From Alitta virens (Eukaryota; Annelida; Polychaeta; Phyllodocida; Nereididae): a stretch of DNA of 64,000 bases. Shown here piece after piece: positions 1 to 12,660 of the stretch (positions are counted from its first letter, which is position 1; each line of letters begins with the position of its first letter). Under the pieces are notes generated by a model, which was not told the origin of the DNA, ran no database searches, and worked only from the letters and a program-made list of their open reading frames with translations. The DNA is taken from NCBI GenBank assembly GCA_932294295.1, contig OW028581.1:10933526-10997525 (forward strand), given 5' to 3'. A program made the position numbers and the translations under genes.

Positions 1-2900
1 TGTACATTGCTGGAAACTGAGGGGTCTAGAAAATTTGGAGTTTTTGCATCGAAGACTTAATTTCCAAATTGCTCCTACTTAGTCTGCTTGAGTTCTCAAA
101 AAAAGTTTTCGATAGAATACATAGGAATGGAAAATGGACAATAAAATACTTTGATAAATAACATAAAAACATATAAATTTATTTCGCTTTCATATTCAGT
201 ATAAATTGCCTGAAATAGGCCTACACAAAAAAAAACATGACCACTATCTTACAGCATGTATTTCAGATTTACTAAATAAAAATCCCTGCTGGCTAAGAGC
301 CTAAGAATGACCAACACATTGTGTATACAAAGCAGATAATTCGAAGTTAATTATGTACACAAATGTATTGGTGGTGCAATTATGGCTTAAATGGAAACAT
401 CTCCGATCTTATTTTTTCATAAATGAAATCGTGAATCGGCGACACTCTTCATAACGTTATAATTTCAGTAAGGTAATTTTCCAGGCAGACAAATTTGCTT
501 ACAAGCAACAATATCACGTAAGGTTTGTTGACAAATAAAATTAACTGTTCTAGGCATGGTAAGCATGATTGTTAATAAACTAATGTACCCTTCCAGGTCA
601 GCTAATTTGGCCCTAAATGCTACAACAGCACATTTTATAATAGCAGTCGTTCACACAGGCCTGGTGAGTATAAGATGAGAACACAAAAGAAGAGATCTGT
701 TTGGCTGAAATCTTCTAACCTCTTCTCTGATTGGTCAAGACTGATCACATGTCTCCCATGTTCAAACTCCCCTATTGGCAATATTTGTCGCCTTGTAAAC
801 CAACCAAAGGTCAGTGCCATCAACGCCACCATGCCTAGCACCCGCGTGGAAAACAGAAATTACAAAATCCAGACCAATCACTAGGATATTATTAATATTT
901 CGAGTGATGTCATTAAGAGAAATACTGGAAATACATGCAGCACAAAAATATTGAACTCACTACTCGGTTATAGAAATGTAATAATGATCTGTATATTATG
1001 AAAATGGCAAGCTAGTTACCACCTTGGTTTGCACAGTATCCCAGGCTTCTTTTCAGTCCTTGTACCTCTGTTTGATTGTATTTGTCTTTTATTCCAGTTT
1101 GAAGTTAGGATCATAACACTCTTTCAACCTGAAAATAAGAAGAAGAGAAATATAGCTGTAGGCATGGCAGATCAAGTGTGCAGAGCAATGATTTGAATAG
1201 ACTTGCAGTCAATCTTATATGCACAGAAATTTACATAAATAGTATCATCCACAAAACACACCAAATAAAAACTCTATCTGAGAGGCTATCTCATACTCTC
1301 ACATCATATTGATGATATCTGATTGATATCACCATGAGATCGCCATTTGTTTTCACCAGGTGTCACTAGAATAGCCCTAGTAGTGATGCCTGGTGGATGT
1401 CTGCTGGACATTGCGTGCATGTTTGTTGGCTTTTGGTGCAAGACTGTAGCTATGGCATCATCTACAATTAAGCAAAAGGTAGGTGGATTTGGTCATGTAA
1501 ACTTATGTTGCTAAAATGTTTATAATAAATGATTTGAACCTAATTTCAGGTATTACGAGTTTTATGTCAAAAAAGAAATAATAAAATTATATCACAAGGA
1601 TGTCCACATGATCTCACAGGTTGATATCAAATGTCGAGAACGCTGTGAGATCAATATGTGATTACAGATTGATCTCGCAGTGATCTCATAATTATCTCGT
1701 ATGATGAGATCACCTAAGAGATCACTGTGAGATCACTAACTTTAAACAATATATATGTGAAATTTTAACTTTGATATTGTGTAGATTTAAGTTTTGAATA
1801 TCTGATCAGATGTATTTAATGCATAACATTGTCAATATCACTCATTTGTAATTTTGGCCTGATATTTTGGATCTTAGCACGTGCTCAAACAGCTAAGTGG
1901 ATGTTCACACAACTGCACTAGACTGTCCTCTGGTGTTGGCACGCTAAAATAATTGCACTAGCTGAGTTAGTATTATAATAATGGTTATGTGGTATATTTT
2001 TATATTCCCCAAGAGTGAACCGATTGGCCAGGATTCTGAAGCCAAAAAAGTGATTTTTTTTTTGTCATTGGCCTGCCATACATAGAAGTATGTGGTATAC
2101 ATTTCCCATCCTTGTAAGGTAAACCATGTAGTATAGATATGTATACCACATAGGCTGTACCACATGGCTTTTCTATGTGGTATACAGGTTATTGTGGGAT
2201 ATATTATAATTTCTGGATATTATCGAATAGTTAGGTCTATATTGTATGTCACAATATTGCAAAAATGTTGTCATGCTGGAGAAGTTACTTTGAGTTTCAG
2301 GGACTTGCTTTGAATTCTGAAGTGGCCTTTGCTCCCATTGGCGGCTCGCATTGGCGGCTCCCACTGGCTTCAGGCAATAGTCACTTGACTGCCATGGGAT
2401 ACAAATGCCCTATCAGAATATGAGGGGAAATGTTTTCACCAGTGGTTACCAAGCATACACTAATGTGTGTATTATACACTGTTTTCATAATGTTCTGAGC
2501 AAGCAACCAACTATTCGTAATATAACTAATACATATCCCTCATAGTCGGAAGTTAAGCTTCAGCCTCGGGATATAACCAACAAAAATGTTGGTTAACTCC
2601 CTCATATTCCAGATATAACTATTACTTAGTGTGACCACCCACTGCAGAAAAAGGAATAGTTAACGCCTTATTTCCTACTTAACTTACATCAGTTGGTGAG
2701 TTGGTCTGAGAGTGAGTTCTACAATGGAAACTGCCTTTAGACCACTTCTCTATTAAACCACTTCACTATTAAGACCACTTCACTATTAAGACCACCTAAC
2801 TATTAGGACCACAAAATTTGTTCTGAGTCCAGCTGTTGTGTGAAGAAAATCTTGTGTGCAATTTTCCGAGATCATAACGCTATATCCCCAATGACCAACT
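1..2900. other. Intergenic, no gene recognised
   Basis: Only short chance ORFs. Features seen: GATATC/GAGATCAC-rich sequence at 1.30-1.74 kb, TATGTGGTATAC inverted units at 2.08-2.19 kb, and three ACCACTTCACTATTAAG units at 2.74-2.81 kb. None could be assigned to a family. Confidence 0.4.
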
Positions 2901-2925
2901 GGCCAACTGAGGTTTTGACCACTCC

Positions 2926-3080
2926 TACATGGCCAATTGTACCACGTGCATTTTCCATGCGTTTGGATAAACGCATGGAAAACGCATGGTTTTTGCCTCA
3001 TTATAATTAGTTAAAAACCATGCGTTTTCCATGCGTTTATCCTTCTCATGGAAAGCGCACATGGCGCATTTGGCCATGTA
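2926..3080. mobile_element. 155-bp palindromic MITE, copy 1
   Basis: Ends TACATGGCCAA and TTGGCCATGTA; internal inverted CCATGCGTTTGGATAAACGC units. The second copy of the same length is at 5440. Confidence 0.85.
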
Positions 3081-3393
3081 GTCAACAACCTCAGTCCACT
3101 AACGGGACTCAACTACCCTACACATGAGGCCAGAGGGGACCGGATTGTACACCATCTTGTGTGCAACTTTCCTGCACTCTAACAGTTGAGCTAAAGAGCA
3201 GCTGCCCTCCAGCCAAGTGCTAGTAGGCGAGGTAGTTGTGTACCGAGATTGTAGGGAGTATAGTCAAAACGGCCAACGACCATAACGGCCACTCCCATTG
3301 ACGGCCAACTAGCCAAAACGGCCACCCCCCATAACGGCCAATCGACCAAAACAGCCAATTACCAGGACGGCCAACTCAATATTTTTTTAAATC

Positions 3394-3398
<5 letters not shown>

Positions 3399-3430
<32 letters not shown>
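3399..3430. repeat. (TA)n microsatellite
   Basis: Uninterrupted TA repeat inside the fold-back element. Confidence 0.9.
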
Positions 3431-3432
<2 letters not shown>

Positions 3433-3754
3433 GTTGAGTAGTAGTTTGCAAATTATCATATTTTCCCCTATTATTACATGCTTTCTTGGAATTATTCTCT
3501 TTCCAAATATTTTGATATGATCATGTCCCAAAGCTTCCTTCCCAAGATTTCAATTACCAGATTTTCTAATACACGAGCAACTCTCATTGATAACATACTC
3601 TGGAAAGATATTAAGAATACCTAGAAAACAATCAAACCAAAATAATGATAAACAAAAGTATCCAAAATAATTTAATTTAAAAGGCACAATGACCTCTAAT
3701 CACAACGTAATAGCAAATGAGTTCAATCAGTTTTTCAATAGATAAAAACTGCCT

Positions 3755-3756
<2 letters not shown>

Positions 3757-3786
<30 letters not shown>
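3757..3786. repeat. (TA)n microsatellite
   Basis: Second TA run in the same element. Confidence 0.9.
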
Positions 3787-3788
<2 letters not shown>

Positions 3789-5439
3789 ATTGATTACATC
3801 AGCAGTGTAGTGCTGGTTTTATGTTAGTTATGTAATAGCAATCAGCCGTGACCATTATGTCAACTGCTAGTAGCATTTTGAATGATGAAAAGAATGGGGT
3901 AAATCATGCTTTTTCATCATCGATCATATTGAAACTCTGAATTTCAACTGATTCTTGTTTATTATGCATATTAAAGAGTGAGATTGTACAACTACGACAA
4001 AATTAATAATTTATATGAAATGAAATAAATATCTAAAATTAATACTGTAAAAGTTCTTTATATACAATTAAGTAATTCATATTTTAAATACCTGTACACT
4101 CTATTTATACTTATTTTTAGATTTTAGCGCTATACAAATAAACATATTATGTACAGCCTGCACATTTTCAAATGAAACCAGTCACATTTATATGGAGAAT
4201 ACTTCTTTTTGGTAGGAAATATGACATTTATTTATCATTTAATATACAGACTAGATGTATATATACAGGTTAGAAGAAGATAAATGCGAAAGCATATATT
4301 CTACAAAAAAGCTGCAAATAGTATAATTGGCCGTTTTGGTAGGTGGCCGTTTTATCCTTTGGCCGTCTTGGTATGGTGGCCGTTTTTGCGATTGGCCGTC
4401 CTGGTATGTTGGCCGTTATGAATTTGGCCGTTTTGACCAGACCCCGATTGTAATACTATAAAAGTATTACATACTATAATCTTTAATTCAAACATCTTGA
4501 CGTCATCGTTAATACTATCCGATCAGAAGCAGACAAGAAGTTCAGCACTATATCAAAACAAAGTCTTGACATCACATCTTTTTCATCTTTGAAAGTCTGT
4601 TTGTCACAATCTTTTAGTGACAATTGAATAGCAAACTACGAACAGTGAACGATTCGAATATAAACTCAAATGAGAATCTAATTCCCAGGTATGCAAATTG
4701 CATTCGTTGGTACTTTTTGGCTTATGCGACCTCAGGGTTATTTTACTGCTGCATGGAACGGATTTATTATTTTCTTAAATCGAATTTTAGGTGCATCTTT
4801 TCTTGAAAACAATAATCATAAGCACAGTGGTATTCTTTATTTTGTTTCAAATCAACGAACAACAATAAAATTATACTCGACATACACAATTAGTATATAA
4901 ATTTTGCTGAAAATTTTAGTAATATCGGTCGGGCAACAATCTGGTATTCTGTTGGGGATTCTTAGGAAATGTTGAGAAGATCAAGATATGCTTTCCATTC
5001 ACCGTTTCCTACATGCTACTACTATTGTAACAACCAGAGATGCCAAGTTCTGGAGTGGTGAATGCGTGAGTTTTGGCCCTTTCAACCATTTTAAATGAGA
5101 ATGTTAAAGATTTATTCTGGTTCTCTTAGGGTGAGACAAATTCAAATATAAAGAAAATACTCAAGAGGAGTGAGACAGCAACCAAATGAGCAAGACTCAC
5201 GCTAAATGAGCGAGACTTGGCATGTCTGGTAACAGCCAATTTGTATCATATCTTGATATGATAATTTGAAAGTAAGACAATAGATTTTCACAGTGTAGTG
5301 GCCAAATAATAAATGCATTTCGTGTATAGATTCTATTCTAATTTTTTATCATGAATTTGGAACATCAATTTAATTTTGACATCAGTTTCAATCTCAAATG
5401 CAAAAGCTGTTTTCCCTATCATGAAGAATTTTTTAACCT

Positions 5440-5594
5440 TACATTGCCAAATGTGCCACATGCGTTTACCATGCGTTTGGATAAACGAATGGAAAACGCC
5501 TAGTTTTCCCCTTATTTTAATTAGGCAAAAACCATGCGTTTTCCATGCGTTTATCCTTCTCATGGACAACGCACGTGGCACATTTGGCCATGTA
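5440..5594. mobile_element. 155-bp palindromic MITE, copy 2
   Basis: Same family and length as 2926-3080, with ends TACATTGCCAAATGTGCCAC and its complement. It lies 3' of the membrane-protein gene. Confidence 0.85.
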
Positions 5595-5641
5595 ATTCTG
5601 TTAATTAGGACTCGTAGAAAAAAAATCAAAAAGGAAAAAAA

Positions 5642-5647
5642 TTTATT
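5642..5647 (-). terminator. Possible poly(A) signal for the minus-strand membrane-protein gene
   Basis: AATAAA on the minus strand, about 490 bases past the stop codon. It is the first exact hexamer I see downstream. It is weak evidence in AT-rich DNA. Confidence 0.25.
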
Positions 5648-6135
5648 TCAAGAAAAATAAAATACAATTCTGAACCTGATTCTGTACGTGTGTGTTGATC
5701 GGCTGTTACACTTCAGTTCTGTCTGCAATTGCATTCAATGGAATGTCACATTATAAACCATTCAAAAATTCTTAGCAATAATGTTTTTGCTTCCGCGTTA
5801 AAATATATTGGGACTGTTCCCAGTCGTTTTGATGGAAAGTAATTCTATGACAATGACAAAAAATACATAGCACGATATCTGGTACAATCTATGGCAGCTT
5901 GAAGTGTCTGTTAAAAATATAAATGTCACGTATACATGCTTGAACATAAATGTCAGATGAAAAAACTTAAAAACTAACAGAAAACACTTGGTTTAAACGT
6001 TTTTAGAGTACAATGTACTATCCGTTTGACAGACATTAACAAATATTTAAAAAAACCTGTTAAAATTTGTTTAATCCGTGTTGCTTATAGGATATACAAT
6101 TTTGTACTTGTTTTAAGAAAGCTGGGCAATTTTCA

Positions 6136-6713
6136 CTAAGCAGTTTTAGGTTGCCCATCTCCTAGCAAAGGGTCAGTCACTTGTTGGCCATTAATTTTGG
6201 AGATGTTATTATCAGCAGTTTCTATTGTAATAATAATATCATTGTTTATATCAGTAGGTGTAGCATCCAATAACTTAGTTGTTTCGGCAACATCAGGCTC
6301 AGGCTGCGTGTCACTTTCTGGATCTGGCTCAATCATTGACCGTCGAAAGTTTTCAACAACCCTAGCAAAATCAGTTTCAGATTCCGATCTGTCATTTGTA
6401 CTCATTACTGGATCTTCCAGGCCATCCAACAGCTTCGACAATCGCTTCTTCAGATTTTTGATTTTTGGTTTCTTTCTTGGCTCGAAGCCATCGTACGGTG
6501 GTCTTCCAAGGGCCTGTGCTTCTTCATCGTCACTAACATCATCGATGAAACTAAGCTCACGAGAGTCGTAAAAAGTCTTGCGCTGCATTTTGGGAAATGT
6601 ATGCGACCGTTTAGCTGGAACTCTTGCCTTTTCACCATCAGTTTCTGAGGTGTCCACAGATTCAGGGGCGCCATTCGTTGGTTGCTTCTGAGGGAACATC
6701 ATTGGATCGTTCG
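6136..6713 (-). CDS. Acidic type I membrane protein: terminal cytoplasmic exon
   Basis: The exon starts after TTGCACAG|CGAACG and ends at a TAG-type stop region at 6136, giving 191 residues. It encodes a mixed-charge tail: a basic patch (KKPKIKNLKKRLSKLL) flanked by acidic stretches, and possible trafficking signals: YDGF (YxxPhi type) and ETTKLL (acidic dileucine type). The complete set of seven exons sums to 3390 bases, a multiple of three, which supports the model. The tail is much longer than that of TGN38-like acidic sorting proteins, so that family is not claimed. Function is unknown. Confidence 0.8.
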
Positions 6714-7755
6714 CTGTGCAACAAAAAGGAACATCTAACTCTGACTTTTGATCATCATTTAATAAACATTTGCTTCTTACAAATTTTCAGTTTTCATTGC
6801 ATCAATCCCTTTAATCAACAACAATTTGAGTAAATAAACGTAAGAATATAAATAATGTAAGTAAACAAAGCATTTGTTGACAATAACAAGAAATGATTGC
6901 TCATAATACTGAATGACAAATTCTGGAGATATGTTTTGAAAGCGCTAATTTTCCAGAAAAAAATACATGTTACAATTCACTGCCAAGCTGACCTCTTCAT
7001 ATCAAGCAAAGCAATGGTATAATGCAGAGCTTTTTATCTGAGGGGTGTTATATTGCAAATATTCTGCATCAAATTGAATTTCAATCATAATTGTATGTGC
7101 AGCAAAAATTTGAAACTTTTTGGGGTCTCTGGGTAGAATCCTCATGGGAGACCAGTTGGAAAATACAGAAGATGCAAGTAATGTTCTTTCACATGTGGGT
7201 GGCAATGATGACATAAAAAATGAAGGTGGGAAGCTTTCAACTAAGTCACTTTTTTGTGAATTAGCCTGGCCATTTTAAGCATATACATTAATAATTAGTG
7301 GTGATATCATATATGCTCATGTCTTTTAACTGAAAAGTGATTTGAAAGACTGATTATGACATCACCATGATATAAAGGTTTCTAGTTCAATAAATCCATA
7401 ACAATTTAGTTTCCCACCCAATGAGCCAAACATTTACTGAATATATAATTGTGCCTGAAACTTCATTCGATGCAGAATAATTGCAATATAACATCATCCA
7501 ATCATATGCTTTGCAATTTCGATTTTGGGGAAATGGGCCTATACACGGTTGGGCCTATCAGACATTCAAGCTACAGATCCCAGATAACATGCCAAATCAG
7601 TACAACGTAAGCGCACCATTGGCACTGTCAACTCAATTTCAGCTTGACATAGGCTTGTTGGCCAGATTTGACATGAGATGGGAGTTCATCAAAAGCAAAG
7701 CTGAAAATTGTCTATGAAGCAAAGCAGTCATCTACCAATACAAGCAAGTAGTATT

Positions 7756-8095
7756 GTTCCAGATAACATGACCCGGCACCCGTGTCGACTCAAGCACTGT
7801 TGGCCATAAGTCAGCACTATACCAGTCAATGTCAAAAGGACATCTTGCGCACTGGTATGATGTTATCTGGAATGCAATCTGGGGTGGAATAATCCATATA
7901 TTCATTCTCTGAAGCCAAGAGCACATGCCAGATTGGGCCGACATCATTCTAATGTTGCCGGTTGGCGACCATCATTGCGCCTATGTGATAGGTTAAGTTT
8001 TTATTGTCAAAATCTCAGCACTATACCGGTCAATGTTACAATCATCTTGCGCACCAGTATGCAATCTGAGGTGGAGTAATCCAAGGATGTGTTAT
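7756..8095. repeat. Local duplication with inverted CCAGATAACAT
   Basis: TTCCAGATAACAT at 7757 pairs with ATGTTATCTGGAAT near 7872. The AGCACTATACCAGTCAATG ... GGTGGA(A/G)TAATCC stretch is repeated at 8010-8090. Probably a nested MITE in the intron before the last exon. Confidence 0.45.
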
Positions 8096-8229
8096 TTCAT
8101 AGTAATCATGTTATAACTTACTAATGACAGAACACTGAACTTGTGATAGTTAAACCACCAGATATATATATAACAAGCCACATTAGCCAATGTTAGTCTG
8201 ACGTCCCAATCAGGCATGCCATCTGGCCA

Positions 8230-8434
8230 TACACCCTTTTCACACTGTTGGCATTTCTGCCTCATTGACCTCTCGTTGCACTCAGATATAGTATTGTGAC
8301 TTCATCAATAGACCATGGCCAGGTCACAGAGTGCAATGACCATGGAGAAGTAATGATGTCATAATATATGACGCAATCAAAATGAGGTCAATGAGGCAGA
8401 AATACCAGCATGGCTGCCACGCAAAAAAGGTGTA
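8230..8434. mobile_element. 205-bp MITE, copy 1
   Basis: Ends TACACCCTTTTCAC and GCAAAAAAGGTGTA. Sub-terminal inverted GCCTCATTGACCTC and GAGGTCAATGAGGC. Second copy at 18813. Confidence 0.85.
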
Positions 8435-8802
8435 TATCAGACCACATTTAGTATTGATAAATGACAGTTGAAATATTTATTGCAAGACATTCCACACCAA
8501 CAGAAAGATGACAAAGCGAGAAAACAACAGAAACAAAACAACACAACAGCAGAAACACAACAGATGCAAAACACATGCTAATTAATCAAAAATCAAAAAC
8601 TACACAAAAACTACACGAGATCTTCAAAATCAAAGTTTTAACCAAACTGTGGATGTCTTTGGAATCTCGTTTCAGGATATATATAATTTCTTCAATCAAT
8701 TATATGCACTTCAGATGTAAACTACAGAAAGACTGTGCATATTGAAATAAGGCAGTCAACGTGGCAGGATTGTCAACATGGCTTGGATGAAACTTCAATT
8801 AC

Positions 8803-8902
8803 CCTGAAGCATTGGAGTTCCCTCGGACGGTTTCCCATTGTCGAATCGCGGTGGTGGAATCATTGCTGATCGAGCTGAACCATCTTCGACATTACGAGTT
8901 TT
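8803..8902 (-). CDS. Acidic type I membrane protein: juxtamembrane cytoplasmic exon
   Basis: This 100-base exon runs from TGTTTTAG|AAAACTCG to CAGG|GTAATT and ends in phase 1. It encodes KTRNVEDGSARSAMIPPPRF and then DNGKPSEGTPMLQ, a proline- and serine-rich juxtamembrane stretch. Its end joins in frame to the final exon at 6713 (G|CG gives Ala). I see no catalytic or adaptor domain. Confidence 0.75.
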
Positions 8903-9063
8903 CTAAAACAGAATATTAAATTAAAAGAATTATATCTCATTTCGAGTTATTCAAATATGAATACAAAGGGGAACTCTACCTAAATACCACAACCTTTGTG
9001 ATGTCATATGCACTCGATTAGTATAATGCATATTCTGTAAGTTAAAAACGAGGCAAAACTTAC

Positions 9064-9180
9064 TCGCTTATGTCCCGGTGACTTGTGGTAGCAAGCCGAA
9101 ACAATTAAACCCAGCACAAAACAGACTAGACCAGCGATTAAAGCCGCCACTAGGATGGGCCACTGGAATCCATTGTCCTC
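9064..9180 (-). CDS. Acidic type I membrane protein: transmembrane exon
   Basis: This 117-base exon is phase 0 at both ends, from TTGAAG|GAGGAC to a strong donor CGA|GTAAGT. It encodes EDNGFQWP, then a single transmembrane helix (ILVAALIAGLVCFVLGLIVS), then ACYHKSPGHKR. The positive residues after the helix put the C-terminus in the cytoplasm. Together with the signal peptide this makes a type I single-pass protein. Counting from the acceptor of the large exon, the helix covers about residues 874-896. Confidence 0.85.
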
Positions 9181-9850
9181 CTTCAAGTGAAAAAAAAGTT
9201 GAAATAATGTTTTGTATTAATGTTTCCTTTTATTTTACTTTTTTTTTCCAATTTCTGTTCAGAAGCTCTACAATACTGTGTACCTACACTGGGTAGAGCT
9301 ACCTGCAGAACTTACATTTGGATATTAATTGTAAATTTTTATAAAAGAAAAAGTAACAACTTTATGCAAATAAACATCTACCTTACTACTCTAATCAGTG
9401 CTAATGTATTCACCGTACAGCGGTGCCCAGATAACATGCAACAATTAGCCCGAATAAATTAATTGCATGCAAATTAATTCCATCCCATATACAGTCAAAC
9501 CTGTCCTTATAGCCACCTGTATATATAAAGATAAAATGACTAATGCAAAAAGTGAGAAGTGCCACAAGTTCCCTTGGTTGACCACCTAAAATTAACACAG
9601 GCTTGACTATAGTTATTTCAGGCCTATATATTGGCAGGACCTATGAAACCGTCTTAAGACCACATCACCATCACCAAGATATTTCAAGTAAATGCCAAGT
9701 AGCCAGCGCCAGGTAGCTGACTTCACAGATCTCCATTTTGGACCAGGTCTGTCTCTGCTCAGGACTTGTGAATCTTCAAGAGTTAAAAAAATTCATTCGT
9801 CACCATACATAGGTCTTAACCGTGACAGTGTGAACACCCCACCCTTTAAG

Positions 9851-9883
9851 GGATAGATAGATAGATAGAGATAGATAGATAGT
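9851..9883. repeat. (GATA)n microsatellite
   Basis: Imperfect GATA run. Confidence 0.9.
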
Positions 9884-10002
9884 AGATATACCAGCTCCGC
9901 TGAAAGGGGCCTGTGGTTTTACTGAGTGAAGTCAGCAGGAAGCGCCAATTGCATGGTGATTACAGAAAATAAACAGAAAAAAAAGGTCATCGTGGTGATA
10001 GC

Positions 10003-10310
10003 AGCTGGGTGGCCTAATGGTTAAGGCATCTGTCAATTCCACATTGGCCAGCTGAAGCCCAAGGCCAAGTTTGATTCCTGGCCCGGGCACTCTTAATGAG
10101 CTACATCCTAGCTGGATGTCGATGGCAAATGTTAAACTGGAGTTGCCTTGTACTCGGTGTCTATATGCTGAGGCAAGTCATGGATTTACAAGTCAAAGAC
10201 CCCACCTATGAGGTAAATGTGTAACATGTGGACTCCAAGCATTATCTTCATTACATCTGCTTTTGGCAGCTGGTCATATAAGAAGCTTCAGACCCAGTAG
10301 CATTGGGATA
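10003..10310 (+). mobile_element. tRNA-derived SINE, plus strand
   Basis: Box A GGTGGCCTAATGGTTAAGGC and box B GTTTGATTCCTGG at tRNA spacing. Body: CATCCTAGCTGGATGTCGAT, TTGTACTCGGTGTCTATATG. Tail: GGCAGCTGGTCATATAAG. Related copies are at 20560 (minus), 12424 (partial) and 23290 (tail). Confidence 0.8.
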
Positions 10311-10607
10311 TTTAACATTGGACATCTTAATGCAGCTAGGCCAAAATGAGTGCTACGGTAGTTAAGACTGGTTGAGCATCCAAAACAGGCCCCTATAGAG
10401 ATTTAACTATTTCCCTGGGATGCAGCTGCTGATATGTTGAGGGGTAAGGTCACAGACTGTCCTATGTGTGCAATTTTCATGTATTTTGAACTCGGGTCCT
10501 ATGCAGAGTACAGAAATCTGTGGCTTATTGGCAAAAACGTTCAGAATAGGTTTAACGATATATTTTCTAAGTATCTCATTAAGCTGTGTCGTAAGGTAGC
10601 GATCAAT

Positions 10608-10753
10608 CAGGGGCGGATTTAGAGGGGGTTCAAAGGGTTCTCTGGCAGAAATGCCCCGACCCCCTTAGCACATCGCACCATCGCTGTTTGTACAAGTCCT
10701 ATATATGCCTGACCCCCCCCCCCCCCTTTCCAAAAATCCTAGATCTGCCCCTG
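10608..10753. mobile_element. Short hAT-like MITE
   Basis: Ends CAGGGGCGGATTTAG and CCTAGATCTGCCCCTG, with a poly-C stretch inside. The CAGGGGCGGAT terminus is widespread on animal hAT-type MITEs. Confidence 0.6.
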
Positions 10754-11199
10754 CCCATATACACATTAGCCTACATCCCAATATAACATGTTCATTAAGG
10801 ATTTAATGTTAATTTATCTTTTTTTTTAATTTATAAATTATAATATTTGTGACCTAGCTGAAATTAGTTTAATCCGTTAACTTAGCAGATCTAATACAGG
10901 TAATAGCTTTTAGAAATGGAGGTGTAGGCTATTACAATTCTATAAAATAGTTTAGGCATTAAAAACATAATCTAATTAAGCACAGGTCTGTAGATAAATC
11001 TAGACATAAATATTAAGAATCATACATCATATGTACATGTAGGCCTACATTTAAGCACAACAGGATAGCTCAGGATGCAGCCTAATTAGGCATAATATGC
11101 ATGTAAAAAGAGCTAAAAAGGCCAATCTATATAGGCTTCATTCCCCATTTATCCCTAATTTACATTTTCCCAGAAAGCGCCAAAATAGTGATGTCTGGT

Positions 11200-11480
11200 G
11201 GAACTAGGACAGGACTTGACCCACTTTCTCGTGCGCAGACAGCGAAGTCGCAAGACACCGAAATAACTCCCTCGTGTTGTGATAAGGTTTGTATTATTTT
11301 CGGCCGATATCTAACATGACAGTAACAGTCGAACAGCTGAAATAGTGCTTCTAATAGTAGTGATTGATTTTTTGGGAGTTAATTCGCTGTAAATGTGTTG
11401 TTTTTAGTCTAATTTGACTCAATCAGTGACAATGCAGGCGGCCATGGTTGGAGAAGTTTCGGTTTCCCGGAAAAATGACA
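11200..11480. promoter_or_regulatory. CpG-enriched patch, possible promoter or first exon
   Basis: CpG density is far above the surroundings (TCTCGTGCGCAGACAGCGAA, CGCAAGACACCGAAA, GGTTTCCCGG). A plausible donor ATAAG|GTTTGT follows at 11286. It lies in the 4-kb intron of the minus-strand gene. It could start a plus-strand transcript (for example the 5' UTR of the BTB gene) or be an internal promoter. Weak evidence. Confidence 0.25.
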
Positions 11481-12423
11481 TCGTGTGTTTATCCATGTAT
11501 ACATGCAATTACAAGGCCCATGGCAGTCCTAGGTTCTATATATATTAATAATGGAAATAAGTTGCTTATTACATTACTGATTAGGCCTACATGTAGCTAT
11601 GATTAGATTAGGCCTATGGTAAAAGTTCATTTAATTTTATCATGAACTTAATTTTATCAAGGCCTATAATTCATGAACTTAAATTCTTAAATTAGGCCAA
11701 TTGACAACAAATATATGTGGGACACTTGTGTGTGCCTGTCACTGTTGTGACCGTGCTTATTTCATATTACATAATTGTCATATTTGTAATTTTAATATTA
11801 TTCACTCCCTAACCAGGACAAGTCCGGTCACGGAATGTTTTCCCGGAAAATGAGTCTGGTCTGGTTAGTGAGTTCCAAGCAGACCAGAATATTGAGAATA
11901 GGCCTAACCTTGATGTAACAGAGGGACACCTTGAGACCATTATTTGAATACATTCCCCAAACAAGTAAAATGGTAGAATTATGTACCAATATATATATTT
12001 TTTTTTTTACACCACTTACTGTGGCATTTTATATCCAGGTTCCATAATTACACAAAGTAATGTTCACCATTTACTTGCAAAATTAAAATTGACAATTGCA
12101 ATCCTATTTTCAGGGGTCTAATTGCAAAATACTACTAATTTTTAAAATAAAAATCACAGTTACATGTGGAGGTGAATTAAGTGAGTCATAAAATGGCCTT
12201 TGGTCACCAAATCTTTGTCTTGGAAACCGGGACAGTGAGTCTGGTCTTGTTAGCGAGTCTCTAATACATAAGAAAGGGGAATAATGGTCACAAATATTTT
12301 GTCCTGGATAGCGAGTCCTGTCTGGGGGGAGTCCCGACTGTATGTCACTTTGACCTTGAATGAACAGAGATCATCCTAGCTTTGCCAAAGGAATATGAAA
12401 TGCCTGACCTCTAGAGCTCTGTC

Positions 12424-12660
12424 ATTGTGCTGGTTAGCTCCTCAAATTGAGGGTCCTGGGTTCCAGTCCCTAGGAACCTGGCATCATTTTGCAGTGACTT
12501 GGTATCTAATAAATCGATAGATAACCTATGATAGATAGGTGTCGGCGCTGGCCCGACCGATGGGAGTTAATGTATAACAATGTATAACATGGTGTTGATA
12601 TATGTCTTATAATCTCATCATTGTGCCTGCCTCTAGCAGCTGGTCATATTATTGTAGTCC
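12424..12660 (+). mobile_element. SINE, worn
   Basis: Box B-like GGGTCCTGGGTTCCAGTCCC and the tail CTAGCAGCTGGTCATATT shared with the SINE at 10003. Confidence 0.5.

Larger units (their letters stand above)
3263..4437. mobile_element. Fold-back element with compound inverted repeats (GGCCGTTTTGG)
   Basis: About 110-bp inverted arms (3263-3373 and 4326-4437), each built from 8-9 variants of a CCAAAACGGCCA-type unit, around a 950-bp AT-rich core with two (TA)n runs. No ORF. Confidence 0.8.

Noticed and set aside
635..841. 68-codon minus-strand ORF at 0.6-0.8 kb as a gene exon
   Set aside because: No convincing splice sites at frame-consistent positions and no recognised domain.
6197..6571. 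Plus-strand 124-codon ORF opposite the terminal exon
   Set aside because: Antisense shadow of the acidic cytoplasmic exon (runs of Ser opposite Glu/Asp codons).
10010..10075. Functional tRNA gene at 10.0 kb
   Set aside because: A and B boxes are present, but the cloverleaf is not complementary and the body and tail recur elsewhere, so it is a SINE.
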